Positions 40,504-51,910 of a DNA stretch of 64,000 nt are shown piece after piece. Source of the stretch: Comamonadaceae bacterium (GTDB taxonomy: Bacteria; Pseudomonadota; Gammaproteobacteria; Burkholderiales; Burkholderiaceae_C). The stretch spans positions 86,316 to 150,315 of the forward strand of contig CANGIQ010000005.1 of assembly GCA_947453965.1 (NCBI GenBank), written 5' to 3'. The notes under the pieces are model-generated. The model was not told where the DNA came from and searched no databases. It worked only from the letters and a program-made list of their open reading frames with translations. How positions within the stretch are numbered: position 1 is the first letter of the stretch; each line of letters opens with the position of its first letter. Position numbers and translations under genes: made by a program.

Positions 40504-41316
40504 TTAACAGCAGGTGGTGGTCACGAAGTCGGGCAGAGCGGGGCTGCCCTCTGAGAGGGTCAACACCTCGTAGCCGGTCTCGGTCACGAGGATGGTGTGT
40601 TCCCACTGGGCTGACAAGGAGTGGTCGCGTGTGACGATGGTCCAACCGTCGCCCAGCTCTTTGATGTCTTTGCGACCCGCGTTGATCATGGGTTCGATGG
40701 TGAAGGTCATGCCCGCGTGCAGCGTCTCGCCGGTGCCAGGCTTGCCGTAGTGCAGCACTTGCGGTTCTTCATGGAACACTTGGCCAATGCCATGGCCGCA
40801 AAACTCGCGCACCACAGAAAAACCGTTGCTTTCGGCAAAGCGTTGAATGGCAAAGCCAATATCACCCAAACGCGCGCCCGGTTTGACCTTGACGATGCCA
40901 TGCCACATGGCTTCGTACGTCAGTTTGGACAAACGCTTGGCCGCAATCGACGTTTCGCCCACCAAAAACATGCGGCTGGTATCGCCATGCCAACCGTCTT
41001 TGATGACGGTGATGTCGATGTTGACCGAATCGCCTTTTTTCAGCGGCTTGTCATTGGGAATGCCGTGACACACCTGGTGGTTGATCGAGGTACAGATCGA
41101 CTTGGGGTAAGGATTGTTACCCGATGGGTCGTAGTTCAGTGGGGCAGGGATGGCTTTTTGCACATCCACGATGTAGTCGTGGCACAGCTTGTCGAGCTGG
41201 TTGGTCGTCACACCGGGCACCACGTGCGGGGTGATGAAATCGAGAACTTCGGAGGCCAGTTTGCCCGCGATACGCATGCCTTGCGCGCCTTGGGCGTCTT
41301 TGATGGAAATGGTCAT
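40504..41316 (-). CDS. map: Methionine aminopeptidase type I
   Basis: A 270-residue metalloprotease that removes the initiator methionine. All five metal ligands are visible: D101 (NIDITV), D112 (HGDTSR), H175 (FCGHGIG), E208 (FTIEPM) and E239 (QWEHT); H84 is the substrate-contacting histidine in NHQVCHG. Length is typical of bacterial type Ia. It heads an operon with glnD. Confidence 0.97.
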   Translation of the reverse strand: MTISIKDAQGAQGMRIAGKLASEVLDFITPHVVPGVTTNQLDKLCHDYIVDVQKAIPAPLNYDPSGNNPYPKSICTSINHQVCHGIPNDKPLKKGDSVNIDITVIKDGWHGDTSRMFLVGETSIAAKRLSKLTYEAMWHGIVKVKPGARLGDIGFAIQRFAESNGFSVVREFCGHGIGQVFHEEPQVLHYGKPGTGETLHAGMTFTIEPMINAGRKDIKELGDGWTIVTRDHSLSAQWEHTILVTETGYEVLTLSEGSPALPDFVTTTCC

Positions 41317-41517
41317 GAATGGATTATCCCATTGAGGCGCAATACCTTGTCGTCGATGGTATTTCTGGCTGATAGGGCGACGGCGCTGGCCGCCTTGGCA
41401 GAGAGATTGATTGTGTACAAAACCCTTCCAGTGAAAAAGTAAAATCTAGCCTTTGCCGACCAGCCCCAGTCAGCGGCCCGGCGCGATTCGATTTCCGTCT
41501 TTTTTCCAAGGCCCTCC
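41317..41517. promoter_or_regulatory. Divergent map / purL intergenic region
   Basis: A 201-bp gap between divergent genes that should contain promoters for both. A TAAAAT hexamer at 41440-41445 could be a -10 for purL, but no good -35 lies 16-18 bases before it. I see no riboswitch-like fold, operator or small gene. Confidence 0.4.
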
Positions 41518-44500
41518 GTGTCTCTGCACATCAGCATTTTCGAAGGCGGCAACGCCCTTAGCGATTTCCGTGTTCAACAGCTCTTGCCCCGTTTGGCGGC
41601 CATCGCGCCGCAAATCCAAGGCCTGAGTGCCCGCTTTGTGCACTTGGCTGCGACCGAGGCCACGTTGGACGCCGCGCAGCAGCAAACATTGGCGGCCTTG
41701 CTGACCTACGGCGAGCCTGCACACAAAACCCCCGCAGGTACTTTGCTGGTGGTCACGCCACGTTTTGGCACGGTGTCACCTTGGGCATCGAAGGCGACCG
41801 ACATCGCGCACAACTGCGGTTTGCAGCTCAAGCGCATTGAGCGCATCACCGAGTTCCACCTCCAGCTCAAAGACGGCTTGCTCAGCAAAGCCACACTCAC
41901 ACCCGAGCAACTGGCCGCCGTGGCCGATGTGTTGCACGACCGCATGACCGAGTCTGTCATGCGCACACGCGATGAAGCGCTGGGTTTGTTCACCGAGCTG
42001 CACCCTGCACCGATGGAACACGTGGACGTGCTCAAGGGGGGCGAAGCGGCTCTGCAAGACGCCAACAAGCGCTGGGGCTTGGCCTTGGCCGAGGACGAGA
42101 TTGCGTATTTGGTGAACGCCTTCACCCAGCTCCAACGCAACCCCACCGATGTGGAGCTGATGATGTTCGCCCAAGCCAACAGCGAGCACTGCCGCCACAA
42201 GATCTTCAATGCCGAGTTCACCATTGACGGCGAAGCACAGCCTCACAGTCTGTTCGGCATGATTCGCCACACCGAAAAAACCAGCCCGCAGTACACCGTG
42301 GTGGCGTATTCGGACAACGCTTCCATCATGGAAGGCCACGAAGTCGAGCGCTTCATCGCCACCCACAATGGCAAAGACCTGCCTCAGTACGAAAAAGTGT
42401 CTGCCACCAACCATGTGTTGATGAAGGTCGAAACCCACAACCATCCCACCGCCATTTCGCCATACCCCGGCGCTTCCACCGGCAACGGCGGCGAGATTCG
42501 TGACGAAGGTGCCACTGGCCGTGGCTCCAAGCCCAAGGCCGGCATGTCGGGCTTCACCGTGTCTAAGCTGTGGGACAGCAGTTTTGGCCGCCCCTCGCAC
42601 ATGGCCAGCCCTTTACAGATCATGACGGAAGGCCCATTGGGCGGCGCGGCGTTCAACAACGAGTTTGGCCGTCCTAACCTGACGGGTTATTTCCGTGAGT
42701 ACGAACAAGACGTGGCGGGCGTGACACGTGGCTACCACAAGCCCATCATGATCGCGGGTGGCTTGGGCGTGATTGACAGCGAACAAACCAAGAAGATCGA
42801 GTTCCCAGCCGGCACCTTGCTGATTCAACTCGGTGGCCCTGGCATGCGCATTGGCATGGGCGGTGGCGCGGCCAGCTCCATGGCCAGCGGCACGAATGCG
42901 GCTGAGCTGGACTTTGACTCGGTGCAACGCGGCAACCCCGAGATTGAGCGCCGTGCGCAAGAGGTGATCAACCATTGCTGGGCGCAAGGCAAGGCCAACC
43001 CCATCCTCGCCATTCACGATGTGGGTGCGGGCGGTTTGTCCAACGCATTCCCTGAACTGACCAACGACGCAGGCCGTGGCGCACGCTTTGACTTGCGCGC
43101 CGTACCGCTTGAGGAATCTGGCTTGGCCCCGAAAGAAATCTGGTCCAACGAAAGCCAAGAGCGCTACGTGATGGCCATTGCGCCTGAATCTCTCGAACTG
43201 TTCAAAGCCTTCTGCGAGCGCGAGCGTTGCCCGTTTGCGGTGGTGGGTGTGGCGACCGAAGAGCGTCACCTGACCGTGGCCAATGAAGATGTTTCATTGG
43301 CACATCACACAGGCGCAACGGCTGAGGCCGCCGTCAACATGCCCATGAACGTGCTGTTGGGCAAACCACCCAAGATGCACCGCGATGTGACGCGTGTAGC
43401 TCGCACCAGCGCCTCCATGGACCTCACAGGCGTGAGCTTGCAAGAAGCTGTGATCAACGTGCTGAGTCACCCCACCGTGGCCAGCAAACGTTTCCTCATC
43501 ACCATCGGCGACCGCGCTGTGGGTGGTCTGACGCACCGCGACCAAATGGTGGGGCCGTGGCAAGTGCCTGTGGCTGACGTGGCTGTGACCTTGGCCGACT
43601 ACCAAAGCTTCGCCGGTGAAGCCATGAGCATGGGCGAGCGCACGCCACTCGCGTCACTCAATGCGCCTGCATCGGGTCGCATGGCCGTGGCGGAAGCCAT
43701 CACCAATTTGTTGGCGGCACCGTTTGAGTTGCCCCGCGTCAAGTTGAGCGCCAACTGGATGGCCGCTTGCGGCGAACCCGGTGAAGACGCTGCTTTGTAC
43801 GACACGGTCAAAGCCGTGGGCTTGGAACTCTGCCCAGCTTTGGGTATTTCGATTCCTGTGGGCAAGGACAGTTTGTCGATGCGCACGCAATGGAGCGAAA
43901 GCGGCGAGACCCACAAAGTCACATCGCCTGTGAGCCTCATCATCAGCGCGTTTGCGTCCATCCCCGATGTGCGTGGCACGCTCACGCCGCAGCTCAACAA
44001 CACCGACGACACCACCTTGGTGTTGGTCCAGTTGGGTGAGGGAAAGCGCCGTATGGGAGGCAGCATCTTGGGCCAAGTGCTCAATCAAGCCGGTGACCAA
44101 GTGCCTGACCTCGACGATGCGCAAGACTTGGTCAAGCTCGTCAACGCTGTCAACGCACTGCGCGCACAAGGCAAGATCTTGGCGTACCACGACCGCAGCG
44201 ACGGTGGCCTGATGGCCGCCGTGTGTGAGATGGCCTTTGCGGGCCAAGTGGGCGTGGCACTGAATGTGGACATGCTCATCACCGAAGGCGACGGCATCAA
44301 CGACAGCCGCGCCGAATACGGCGACACCAAAAACTGGGCCTCACAGGTCAGCGCCCGTCGCGAAGAGCTGACGCTGCAAGCCCTGTTCAACGAAGAGCTG
44401 GGCGTGGTGCTGCAAGTGCGCACGTCTGAGCGCAACGAGGTGATGCAAACCTTGCGTGAGCATGGCCTCTCCAAGCACAGCCATTTCGTGGGCAAGACAC

Positions 44501-45537
44501 GCCCACAATCGTCCACCATTGACAAAGGTAAGGGCGAAATCAGCGTCTGGCGCGACACCAAAGAAGTATTCGTCGCCAAACTCGCTGACCTACACCAAGT
44601 GTGGGACAGCGTGAGCTGGAAGATTTGCCAGCAGCGCGATAACCCCGCATGCGCCGATGCCGAGCACGCCGCAGCTGGCAACCCATCAGACCCCGGCATG
44701 CACGTGCATTTGCCAGCAGGCATCACCGACAACGTGGCTGCTCCATTTATCAATGTTGGCGTGAAACCTAAAGTGGCCGTGCTGCGCGAGCAGGGCGTCA
44801 ACTCACACGTTGAGATGGCTTATGCGTTTGCCGAAGCCGGCTTTGATGCGTATGACGTGCACATGACCGACCTGCAAACCGGTCGTGCCAAGCTGCAAGA
44901 CTTCAAAGGTTTGGTGGCTTGTGGTGGTTTCAGCTACGGCGACACCTTGGGCGCTGGCATTGGCTGGGCACGCAGCATCACCTTCAACCCGGTGTTGTCT
45001 GAGCAAATGCAGCAGTTTTTTGCACGCACCGACACCTTCGGCTTGGGCGTATGCAACGGCTGCCAAATGTTTGCCGAGTTGGCCGACATCATTCCTGGTG
45101 CACAAGATTGGCCACGCTTCACCACCAACCAAAGCGAGCGCTTTGAAGCGCGTTTGAGCATGGTGGAAGTGTTGGCGTCGCCTTCGCTGTTCTTCGCGGG
45201 CATGGCCGGCGCGCGTTTGCCGATTGCCGTGGCGCATGGTGAAGGCTTTGCCAACTTCCAAACACGCGGCAATGCTGCTCAAGCGATTGCCGCTATGCGT
45301 TTTGTGGACAACCACGGCCAGGCAACGATGCAGTACCCGTTCAACCCCAACGGCAGCTTGGCGGGCCTGACGGCGGTGACCACAGCAGACGGGCGCTTCA
45401 CCGCCATGATGCCGCACCCCGAGCGTGTGTTCCGCAACGTGCAAATGAGCTGGACTGACTTAGGCGCCTCGGGCGGCATCGAAGCATTCAGCCCTTGGAT
45501 GCGGATGTGGCGCAATGCGCGCAAGTGGGTGGGATAG
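41518..45537 (+). CDS. purL: Phosphoribosylformylglycinamidine synthase (large single-chain)
   Basis: A 1339-residue enzyme for the fourth step of purine synthesis, converting FGAR and glutamine to FGAM. It starts at GTG. The linker and catalytic AIR-synthase-like halves carry [31 protein letters not shown] and [20 protein letters not shown]. The C-terminal glutaminase domain (from about residue 1080) has the nucleophile in [10 protein letters not shown] and the histidine in MPHPERVF. This is the long single-chain form, as in E. coli. It converges on the MOSC gene. Confidence 0.97.
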   Translation: MSLHISIFEGGNALSDFRVQQLLPRLAAIAPQIQGLSARFVHLAATEATLDAAQQQTLAALLTYGEPAHKTPAGTLLVVTPRFGTVSPWASKATDIAHNCGLQLKRIERITEFHLQLKDGLLSKATLTPEQLAAVADVLHDRMTESVMRTRDEALGLFTELHPAPMEHVDVLKGGEAALQDANKRWGLALAEDEIAYLVNAFTQLQRNPTDVELMMFAQANSEHCRHKIFNAEFTIDGEAQPHSLFGMIRHTEKTSPQYTVVAYSDNASIMEGHEVERFIATHNGKDLPQYEKVSATNHVLMKVETHNHPTAISPYPGASTGNGGEIRDEGATGRGSKPKAGMSGFTVSKLWDSSFGRPSHMASPLQIMTEGPLGGAAFNNEFGRPNLTGYFREYEQDVAGVTRGYHKPIMIAGGLGVIDSEQTKKIEFPAGTLLIQLGGPGMRIGMGGGAASSMASGTNAAELDFDSVQRGNPEIERRAQEVINHCWAQGKANPILAIHDVGAGGLSNAFPELTNDAGRGARFDLRAVPLEESGLAPKEIWSNESQERYVMAIAPESLELFKAFCERERCPFAVVGVATEERHLTVANEDVSLAHHTGATAEAAVNMPMNVLLGKPPKMHRDVTRVARTSASMDLTGVSLQEAVINVLSHPTVASKRFLITIGDRAVGGLTHRDQMVGPWQVPVADVAVTLADYQSFAGEAMSMGERTPLASLNAPASGRMAVAEAITNLLAAPFELPRVKLSANWMAACGEPGEDAALYDTVKAVGLELCPALGISIPVGKDSLSMRTQWSESGETHKVTSPVSLIISAFASIPDVRGTLTPQLNNTDDTTLVLVQLGEGKRRMGGSILGQVLNQAGDQVPDLDDAQDLVKLVNAVNALRAQGKILAYHDRSDGGLMAAVCEMAFAGQVGVALNVDMLITEGDGINDSRAEYGDTKNWASQVSARREELTLQALFNEELGVVLQVRTSERNEVMQTLREHGLSKHSHFVGKTRPQSSTIDKGKGEISVWRDTKEVFVAKLADLHQVWDSVSWKICQQRDNPACADAEHAAAGNPSDPGMHVHLPAGITDNVAAPFINVGVKPKVAVLREQGVNSHVEMAYAFAEAGFDAYDVHMTDLQTGRAKLQDFKGLVACGGFSYGDTLGAGIGWARSITFNPVLSEQMQQFFARTDTFGLGVCNGCQMFAELADIIPGAQDWPRFTTNQSERFEARLSMVEVLASPSLFFAGMAGARLPIAVAHGEGFANFQTRGNAAQAIAAMRFVDNHGQATMQYPFNPNGSLAGLTAVTTADGRFTAMMPHPERVFRNVQMSWTDLGASGGIEAFSPWMRMWRNARKWVG

Positions 45538-45552
45538 TCTCGGCTGCGTTGT

Positions 45553-46215
45553 TCATTTCATCAAGTAGCTCACCCGCTGCTTGATTTTGTCCTGCCAAGC
45601 CTTGGCGATGCCAGCCGTTTCGCCCAGCTTTGAGAGCGCATCCAAATCAGGCCGATGCGCACGCCACAACGTCATGGCTTGATGCAAGGTGAGCGCGTCA
45701 CTGGCGGTTTCGTGCAGCACCAGGGTGTCAGCGGGATTTACCACACCGGTTTGCAGCACACGCCAATACCAACCGGTGAGCAGATGCTGGTCAATGAACA
45801 AGGCCATGCCTTCTACGCCAAAACGTTCGTCAATCTTCCAACAGGGGTTGCGTGGCTGGCAAACTTGAATCAATGCGGTGCCGAGTTGCCACACCTCACC
45901 CAGTCGCACATCGTGTTCGTCGAGGTCGGGCGTGGCCATGTTTTCGCCCATGCTGCCGGGTTGCATCAACGGTGCTGCGTCAGGAAATTGTGCAGCCAGG
46001 CGGGCATAGTGGCGTGTGGGGTAGAGGTGAACTGCTTTGTCCGGACCGCCATGAACGCGCTTGTCGGCTTGCTCGTCGCCAGCCAGACCATCCATGCCTA
46101 AAGCAATCGGCGTTTGCAGTGCCGACTTGTACATGCCCGTGAGGCGACCCGATTCAGGTAAGGCTTGCACTTGCCCAATGAAGACGGACACACAGACCAA
46201 ACGGGGGGTTGTCAT
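45553..46215 (-). CDS. MOSC-domain protein, YiiM-like
   Basis: A 220-residue protein with a MOSC domain (about 1-160) and a C-terminal helical domain of about 50 residues (the 3-alpha domain). Key features are GLAGDEQADKRVHGGPDKAVHLY, PGSMGENMATPDL and the conserved cysteine in CQPRNPCWKID, expected to bind molybdenum cofactor. This layout matches E. coli YiiM, which reduces N-hydroxylated bases. Its start overlaps the rlhA stop by 4 bp. Confidence 0.85.
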   Translation of the reverse strand: MTTPRLVCVSVFIGQVQALPESGRLTGMYKSALQTPIALGMDGLAGDEQADKRVHGGPDKAVHLYPTRHYARLAAQFPDAAPLMQPGSMGENMATPDLDEHDVRLGEVWQLGTALIQVCQPRNPCWKIDERFGVEGMALFIDQHLLTGWYWRVLQTGVVNPADTLVLHETASDALTLHQAMTLWRAHRPDLDALSKLGETAGIAKAWQDKIKQRVSYLMK

Positions 46216-48209
46216 GGACGCGTTTTGTAAAACGTCATGGGCGTCTCAGTCATCTCTTTGATGCGTTGGTTGAGCACCGATTTTTTCATCTTGCCCACGA
46301 CATGCATTTCGCAGGGTTTGCAGTCAAAGCGCAGGGTGAGTTTTTCGCTGCCGTTGATGAGCATCAGCGGCTCGGCTTTGACTGTGCCTTGCACCCCTGT
46401 CACGCCCTTGGCCTGTTTGGGGCACAGGCTCATGCTGAAACGCACGCAGTGTTTGGTGATCATCAAGCTGGCTTCGCCCAGCTCTTCGTGGCTTTCGTAA
46501 GCCGCTTCGATCACCTTCACGCCGTGTTTGGCGTAAAAGTCGTGCGCTTTTTGGTTGAACACGTTGGCGAGGTAGGTCAATGAGTCTTCGGGATAGCTCA
46601 CTGGGGGTTCAACGGCTGCGGCACGTGAGGGACGTTCGTAAGCGTCTAAGCGCGTTTGTTCCAGTGCTGCCACAGCATCGCGGCGCAGGGCGTTGAGCGA
46701 CGAGGCCGGCACAAACCAAGGCTGGCTGAGGTTGATTTGCAGATTGAGCACTTCAAACACGGTTGCACCAAATTTGCTCAGGTGTTCGCGCAGACTGGCA
46801 TCGTTGCGCCCGGCGTCTTTGGCCAGTTCTTTGTTGCAGGCGAGGGCTGCGCTGGCCATGTGGCCGTCTTCGTCAGTGAGTTGGAGCGCAAAGCCTTGCG
46901 GTGTTTCTGAAAACTCCACCCATGCGCCGATGCGGCGTTCGCTGGAGTTTTTCTCAAGCCCGCGCACCCAATCCATGTCGCGGTTGCGGTTGATGACCAT
47001 GCCTGCCCGCAAATCGCGAAAGCCCTCGATCGGGTCTTTGGGGAATAGGCGCCAAACACCTTTTTTGGCCGTCGTTTCAGCACGGTTGATAGCCACGCCG
47101 ACCAGTTCTTTTTGCAGGTCGTAGTAGCACAGGCCATCGCCGTTGTGCAGCACGCTGTCTTTGTCGTAAGGCTGCACTTCAAGCCAGTTGGGGCCCGTGC
47201 TGACAACCTCACCCAACACAATGCCTGGGTTTTTGGGGGAGTCAAACGCGCCGATGTCCTCTTTGCGGCCTTGCACAAAGTAGTCGGTGAATTCGCGGTT
47301 GAAGTTTTGTTCGGGGTTGGGCGTGAAGTACAGCGTGGTGTTGCCGCTCGATGCACGATGGAGCGGTGGACGCTCGGGATCGGTTGAATATTGGCGCGCT
47401 TCAATCAGCTCGTCGATCAACACGCGGTAGTGACCGGTGATGTTTTTCACATAGGCCATGTCTTTGTAGCGGCCTTCGATTTTGAAGCTGCGCACACCGG
47501 CATCGACCAAGGCTGCGAGGTTCTCGCTTTGGTTGTTGTCTTTCATCGACAGCACATGCTTGTCATGGGCGATGAAGCGACCTTGGGCATCGGTCACGTG
47601 GTAAGGCAAGCGACAAGCTTGGCTGCAGTCACCTCGGTTGGCACTGCGACCTGTGTGCGCGTGGCTGATGAAGCACTGGCCGCTGTAGGCCACGCACAGC
47701 GCACCGTGCACAAAGAACTCCAATTTGCATCGCTCGGTATCGAGCACATCATGGATGGCTTTGATTTGCGGCAAGGTCAGCTCACGGGCCAACACGATTT
47801 GCGAGAAGCCCACGTCCTGCATGAACTTTGCCTTTTCAGGCGTGCGAATGTCGGTTTGCGTGCTGGCATGCAACTGGATTGGGGGGAGGTCCATTTCCAG
47901 CAAACCCATGTCTTGCACGATCAATACATCCGCGCCTGCGTGGTACACGTCCCATGCCATTTGGCGTGCGGCTTCGAGCTCGTCGTCGCGCAAAATCGTG
48001 TTGAGGGTGATGAAGATTTTGCTGTTGAAGCGATGCGCTTCTTGGCACAAGCGTTCAATGTCTTGCAATGTATTGGTGGCACCGGCGCGTGCACCAAAGG
48101 CGGGGGCACCGATGTACACCGCGTCTGCGCCGTGGTGAATGGCCGCAATGCCAATGTCGGCATCACGCGCAGGGGCCAGCAGTTCGAGTTGGTGGTTGAG
48201 CAAGGACAT
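46212..48209 (-). CDS. rlhA: 23S rRNA 5-hydroxycytidine synthase RlhA (U32 family)
   Basis: A 665-residue U32 peptidase-family protein. It matches E. coli RlhA (YdcP) along its length: ADIGIAAIHHGADAVYIGAP at the start, VQDMGLLEMDLPPIQLHAST, FVHGALCVAYSGQCFISHAH, GRSANRGDCSQACRLPYHV, SFKIEGRYKDMAYVKNITGH, and the C-terminal cysteines in TKHCVRFSMSLCPKQAKG and FDCKPCEMHVVG. The clustered cysteines probably hold an iron-sulfur cofactor. RlhA hydroxylates a cytidine of 23S rRNA. Translationally coupled to the MOSC gene. Confidence 0.88.
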   Translation of the reverse strand: MSLLNHQLELLAPARDADIGIAAIHHGADAVYIGAPAFGARAGATNTLQDIERLCQEAHRFNSKIFITLNTILRDDELEAARQMAWDVYHAGADVLIVQDMGLLEMDLPPIQLHASTQTDIRTPEKAKFMQDVGFSQIVLARELTLPQIKAIHDVLDTERCKLEFFVHGALCVAYSGQCFISHAHTGRSANRGDCSQACRLPYHVTDAQGRFIAHDKHVLSMKDNNQSENLAALVDAGVRSFKIEGRYKDMAYVKNITGHYRVLIDELIEARQYSTDPERPPLHRASSGNTTLYFTPNPEQNFNREFTDYFVQGRKEDIGAFDSPKNPGIVLGEVVSTGPNWLEVQPYDKDSVLHNGDGLCYYDLQKELVGVAINRAETTAKKGVWRLFPKDPIEGFRDLRAGMVINRNRDMDWVRGLEKNSSERRIGAWVEFSETPQGFALQLTDEDGHMASAALACNKELAKDAGRNDASLREHLSKFGATVFEVLNLQINLSQPWFVPASSLNALRRDAVAALEQTRLDAYERPSRAAAVEPPVSYPEDSLTYLANVFNQKAHDFYAKHGVKVIEAAYESHEELGEASLMITKHCVRFSMSLCPKQAKGVTGVQGTVKAEPLMLINGSEKLTLRFDCKPCEMHVVGKMKKSVLNQRIKEMTETPMTFYKTRP

Positions 48210-48223
48210 ACAAGGATTATCTG

Positions 48224-48250
48224 AAAAACAAAAGCGGCCCGAAGGCCGCT
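48224..48250 (-). terminator. Intrinsic terminator after the selO-ppiC operon
   Basis: Read on the - strand: AGCGGCC, loop TTCG, GGCCGCT, then TTTGTTTTTC. A perfect seven-base-pair GC-rich stem with a stable tetraloop and a T-rich tail, 23 bp after the PpiC stop and just before rlhA. It separates the two transcription units. Confidence 0.85.
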
Positions 48251-48272
48251 GTCTGCAAGAGGCAAAGGCGAG

Positions 48273-49058
48273 TTACTCGACCTTGGCTTTGGCGCGCAAT
48301 TCTTGTTGGAAAGTCGCCATGCGTTGCTGTTGCAGCTGTTGTGCAATTTGGGGTTTCACTTCTTCGAGCTTGGGCAACTGGGCTTCACGCACGTCGTCTA
48401 AGCGAATGATGTGGTAGCCAAACTGGCTCTTCACAGCGGCGGGTGTGACTTCACCCTTTTTGAGCGCAATCATGGCGTCTGAGAACTCTTTGACGAAGTT
48501 GCCAGGTGCAGCCCAGTCCAAGTCGCCACCGTTGGCACCTGAACCTGGATCTTTGGATTGCTTTTTGGCGATGTCTTCAAACTTGCCGCCTTTTTTCAGG
48601 CTGGCCAAGATGGCATTGGCTTGGGCTTCTGTTTCCACCAAGATGTGGCGCGCACGGTACTCTTTGCCACCGTTGGCTGCCACGAACTTGTCGTATTCGG
48701 CTTGCACGTCAGCATCCGTCACAGCGGCTGTTTTTTGGAATTCGGCAAACAACTCGCGAATCAGAATGGTTTGACGAGCCAATTCGATTTGAGCCTTGAA
48801 GTCATCGGTGGCATCCAGGCCACGCTTTTGCGCTTCTTGCATGAAGATTTCGCGGGCGATGACTTCTTCTTTGATTTGAGCTTCGACATCGGGTGTGATG
48901 GGACGGCCTGAACGGGCCACTTGCTGGGTCAGGGCCTCGGCACGTGTTTTTGGCACGGCCTTACCGTTGACGATGGCGATGTTTTGCGCCGATGCGCCCA
49001 TGCTCAACGTTGCCAACACAACGGCAGCTGCGGCTGTCCAAACCATTTGCTTTTTCAT
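48273..49058 (-). CDS. Periplasmic PpiC/parvulin-type peptidyl-prolyl isomerase
   Basis: A 261-residue exported foldase. The signal peptide is MKKQMVWTAAAAVVLATLSMGASA, cut before QNIA. An N-terminal SurA-like helical part (about 25-135) is followed by a parvulin domain (about 137-228): YRARHILVETEAQA, FEDIAKKQSKDPGSGANGGDLDW and FGYHIIRLDDVR. A Gln-rich helical tail ends it. It lies directly after bolA and is last in the selO-msrB-yciB-bolA unit. Confidence 0.92.
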   Translation of the reverse strand: MKKQMVWTAAAAVVLATLSMGASAQNIAIVNGKAVPKTRAEALTQQVARSGRPITPDVEAQIKEEVIAREIFMQEAQKRGLDATDDFKAQIELARQTILIRELFAEFQKTAAVTDADVQAEYDKFVAANGGKEYRARHILVETEAQANAILASLKKGGKFEDIAKKQSKDPGSGANGGDLDWAAPGNFVKEFSDAMIALKKGEVTPAAVKSQFGYHIIRLDDVREAQLPKLEEVKPQIAQQLQQQRMATFQQELRAKAKVE

Positions 49059-49340
49059 TCAATTGCTCTCAATCGGGTTTTCTGTCATTTCGATGGCCAA
49101 GGCATGCAAGCCTTGGTCTATGAAATCCTGCAATGCATCATACACAAGCCGATGGCACGCCACGCGAGTTTTACCTATGAATTGGGTGCCGTAGATGCGT
49201 ACCCGAAAATGGGTCCCCATGCCCGTGCCGTTGGCGCCGACATGCCCGGCATGGGCAGCACTTTCGTCGATCACCTCCAAAAAACTGGGGGTTAAGCGCT
49301 GGTTCAGGCGCTCGCTCAAGGCTTGGGCGGTGATGTTCAT
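49059..49340 (-). CDS. bolA: BolA-family protein
   Basis: A 93-residue protein of the BolA family, which partners monothiol glutaredoxins in iron-sulfur handling. The central loop and helix motif FIGKTRVACHRLVYDAL contains the conserved RxxxHRxV(Y/N)xxL pattern, and the histidine in it may be a cluster ligand. Stop and following PpiC start are directly adjacent, and the start overlaps the yciB stop by 4 bp. Confidence 0.9.
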   Translation of the reverse strand: MNITAQALSERLNQRLTPSFLEVIDESAAHAGHVGANGTGMGTHFRVRIYGTQFIGKTRVACHRLVYDALQDFIDQGLHALAIEMTENPIESN

Positions 49341-49885
49341 GGCTGCGAGTCTTCAGGCGTTTCTTTGATGAATCGGCTCATGTAAATGCCTTGGAGCAAC
49401 ACAAACACGAGCATCAAACCGAGGCCGCCAAATAATTTGAAGCTGACCCAGGTGTCGGTGTCAAAGTGATTCGCGACCCACAAATTGGCGCAGCCCATGA
49501 GCGCAAAAAAGCAGGCCCAGCTGTGCAGCAAGACTTTCCATGCGTGATCGGGCAGCTCCAGTTGCGCCCCCATGAGTTGACGCAGGAAATTGCGTTTGAA
49601 GACGAAATGTCCGACCCACAAAGCGCCCCCCATGAGCCAATACAACACAGTGGGCTTCCATTTGATGAAGGTTTCGTCTTGTGTCAGCAAGGTGGCGCCG
49701 CCAAACACGACGATCACGGCGAGGCTGACCCACTGCATGGGCTCAACCACGCCGTTTTTATGCCGCCACCACGCAATTTGAGCCACGGTGGCGACGATGG
49801 CCACGCTGGTGGCCGCAAAAATACCAAACGCCTTGAAGGTTGCAAAAAACAAGGCGATGGGAAAGAAATCAAGAAGAAGTTTCAT
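49337..49885 (-). CDS. yciB: Inner membrane septation protein YciB/IspZ
   Basis: A 182-residue protein with about five transmembrane helices. It opens with [27 protein letters not shown] and has the family pattern [15 protein letters not shown] in the middle and [19 protein letters not shown] near the end. YciB affects cell envelope and septum formation. Overlaps msrB and bolA by 4 bp each, so all three are coupled. Confidence 0.93.
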   Translation of the reverse strand: MKLLLDFFPIALFFATFKAFGIFAATSVAIVATVAQIAWWRHKNGVVEPMQWVSLAVIVVFGGATLLTQDETFIKWKPTVLYWLMGGALWVGHFVFKRNFLRQLMGAQLELPDHAWKVLLHSWACFFALMGCANLWVANHFDTDTWVSFKLFGGLGLMLVFVLLQGIYMSRFIKETPEDSQP

Positions 49886-50301
49886 GTGTTACCCGCGTCA
49901 TTGGGCACGAAGTCTAACGAAGCCGAGTTCATGCAGTAGCGCAGGCCAGTGGGTGCAGGGCCATCTGGAAACACATGACCCAAATGAGCGCCACATTGCG
50001 CACACACGGTTTCGACCCGCACCATGCCATGGCTGGTGTCACGGTTTTCTTGAATTGCCGAGGCATCGGCAGCTGTGTGAAAGCTGGGCCAGCCGCAGCC
50101 GGCGTCGAACTTGGTGCTGGCATCAAACAACTTGGCCTCACAGCAGATGCAGTGGTAGCTGCCAGGCGCCCAATGGTCTTCATACTTGCCGGTGAAGGGG
50201 CGTTCGGTGGCGGCTTTGCGCGTGACTTCAAAAGCCACGGGTTCGGCGTGTTTGGCTTGAAGCAAGTCACGCCATTGGTCGTCGGTTTTTTGAATTTTCA
50301 T
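49882..50301 (-). CDS. msrB: Peptide-methionine (R)-S-oxide reductase
   Basis: A 139-residue repair enzyme for oxidised methionine. The ATG at 50301 overlaps the selO stop (ATGA) and fits the family N-terminus; the frame continues upstream to 50334 within selO. Zinc ligands are C51/C54 (CICC) and C100/C103 (CAQC). The catalytic cysteine is C123 in RYCMNSASL. Its pairing with selO may reflect a shared role in oxidative stress; SelO is reported to affect redox proteins. Confidence 0.95.
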   Translation of the reverse strand: MKIQKTDDQWRDLLQAKHAEPVAFEVTRKAATERPFTGKYEDHWAPGSYHCICCEAKLFDASTKFDAGCGWPSFHTAADASAIQENRDTSHGMVRVETVCAQCGAHLGHVFPDGPAPTGLRYCMNSASLDFVPNDAGNT

Positions 50302-51815
50302 GAGGAGCAACTGATTTCGATAGAGGCAGCCCATTCTGGCGCAAGTCCTGCCCAGCTCTCAAACGACGGGTGTTCGTCATAGGGCGTGTGCAACACCGTC
50401 AACAAATCTTGGACCATCGCAAAGTCACCCGACTTGGCTTGGCGAATCGCCAACTCGCCCAGGTGATTGCGCAGGATGAATTTGGGGTTGGTGGTAAGCA
50501 TCTGCAAGCCCGTGGCATGCCTGTTGTTGGCGCCTGCTTGATTGGCGTTGTCCAGGCGTGCCACATAAGTATCGAGCCAGGCATCAAACACCTCGCGGTG
50601 CAAAAACAAATCGCGCACGGGCTCAAACGCATGCTGGGCGTGGTGGGACTCGGCCACCGCATGGCTGAGCCGACGCCAGAACACGGTGTAGTCAACCCGG
50701 TCTTGGTGCATGGCTTGGAGCAGGCTGTTGATCAAGCTGCGGTCTTGTTCGTGTTCGTCGGTCAGGCCCAACTTGGCGCGCATGCGCTGGTCCAAGGCTT
50801 GGGGAAAAGTGGTTTTGTAGCTTTCTAAGGCCGCCAATGCCGGAGCTTGTTCGTCAATCAGCGGCATCAAAGCTTGGCCCAAGCAGAACAAATTCCAATA
50901 CGCGACTTGGGGTTGCCTGGCGTAGGCATAGCGTCCTTGGTGGTCGGAATGGTTGCAAATATGACCCGGATCGAACCCGTCTAGAAATTGGAACGGGCCG
51001 TAGTCCAAGGTCAGGCCCAAGATGCTCATGTTGTCGGTGTTCATCACCCCATGACAAAAGCCATACGCCTGCCATTGCGCCATGAGTTTGGCAGTACGGT
51101 GTGTGACTTCTTGCAACAAGCCCACATAGCGCTCCGGGCCGCTGAGGGCCTGCAGCTGCGGCATGTGGTGCGCAATCACATGGTCTGCCAGCGCACGCAA
51201 AGCCTCATGTTCGCCATTCGAGGCAAAGTGTTCAAAGTGTCCAAACCGCACAAAGCTGGGTGCCACACGGGTGACCACTGCGGCGGTTTCTATTTCCTCA
51301 CGCTGCACGCGCCCCGGGGAACCTGTGACGCACAAGGCGCGGGTGGTGGCAACACCCAATCCGTGCATGGCCTCACTGGCCAAAAACTCACGAATGCTGG
51401 AGCGCAACACAGCACGCCCGTCTCCTCGGCGCGAATAGGGTGTGGGTCCGGCGCCTTTGAGTTGAATGTCTTGCACACCCATGGGGGTCTGCAGCTCGCC
51501 CAGGCTCAACGCACGCCCATCGCCCAATTGACCGGCCCAGACGCCAAATTGGTGGCCGCTGTACACGCTGGCATGGGGCGCGCTGCCTACTAGCACCAAG
51601 TTGCCGCTCAAAGCCTCCAAGGCCTGTGGGTGTTGCCAAAAGTCAGTGGGCAAGCCCAAGGCTTGACGTAGCGTGTCGTTGCGTCCTACCCAATGCGCTG
51701 CCGGCAAGGGCGTGGGCAAACACGGCGTATTCAGCCAAGAACCCAGATGCGCATCGGCCTGCTGCCAGGGGAGTTCAAGTGGCGCAGGTGTGGGTGTAGC
51801 AGGGGCGGAAATCAT
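50298..51815 (-). CDS. selO: SelO protein adenylyltransferase (YdiU)
   Basis: A 505-residue pseudokinase-fold enzyme that transfers AMP to proteins. The ATG at 51815 is preferred (AGGA upstream, proline-rich lead [17 protein letters not shown]); the frame continues to 51899 without a good start. Motifs: [60 protein letters not shown] and the catalytic stretch [20 protein letters not shown]. It ends in ISCSS, as many bacterial SelO proteins end in CSS where eukaryotes have selenocysteine. First gene of the unit running to the terminator at 48224-48250. Confidence 0.95.
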   Translation of the reverse strand: MISAPATPTPAPLELPWQQADAHLGSWLNTPCLPTPLPAAHWVGRNDTLRQALGLPTDFWQHPQALEALSGNLVLVGSAPHASVYSGHQFGVWAGQLGDGRALSLGELQTPMGVQDIQLKGAGPTPYSRRGDGRAVLRSSIREFLASEAMHGLGVATTRALCVTGSPGRVQREEIETAAVVTRVAPSFVRFGHFEHFASNGEHEALRALADHVIAHHMPQLQALSGPERYVGLLQEVTHRTAKLMAQWQAYGFCHGVMNTDNMSILGLTLDYGPFQFLDGFDPGHICNHSDHQGRYAYARQPQVAYWNLFCLGQALMPLIDEQAPALAALESYKTTFPQALDQRMRAKLGLTDEHEQDRSLINSLLQAMHQDRVDYTVFWRRLSHAVAESHHAQHAFEPVRDLFLHREVFDAWLDTYVARLDNANQAGANNRHATGLQMLTTNPKFILRNHLGELAIRQAKSGDFAMVQDLLTVLHTPYDEHPSFESWAGLAPEWAASIEISCSS

Positions 51816-51910
51816 GGCAATGATTGTCCTGGGAAAGCCATAGGCTTGTTTTTTCAGAGGGCTTCGCGAAAAACGCTGAAAAGTCTTGGCACAATGCATT
51901 GGTGTGGAAT

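Noticed and set aside
41407..41445. Sigma-70 promoter for purL (TTGATT with TAAAAT)
   Set aside because: The boxes are 27 bases apart, too far for a normal promoter.
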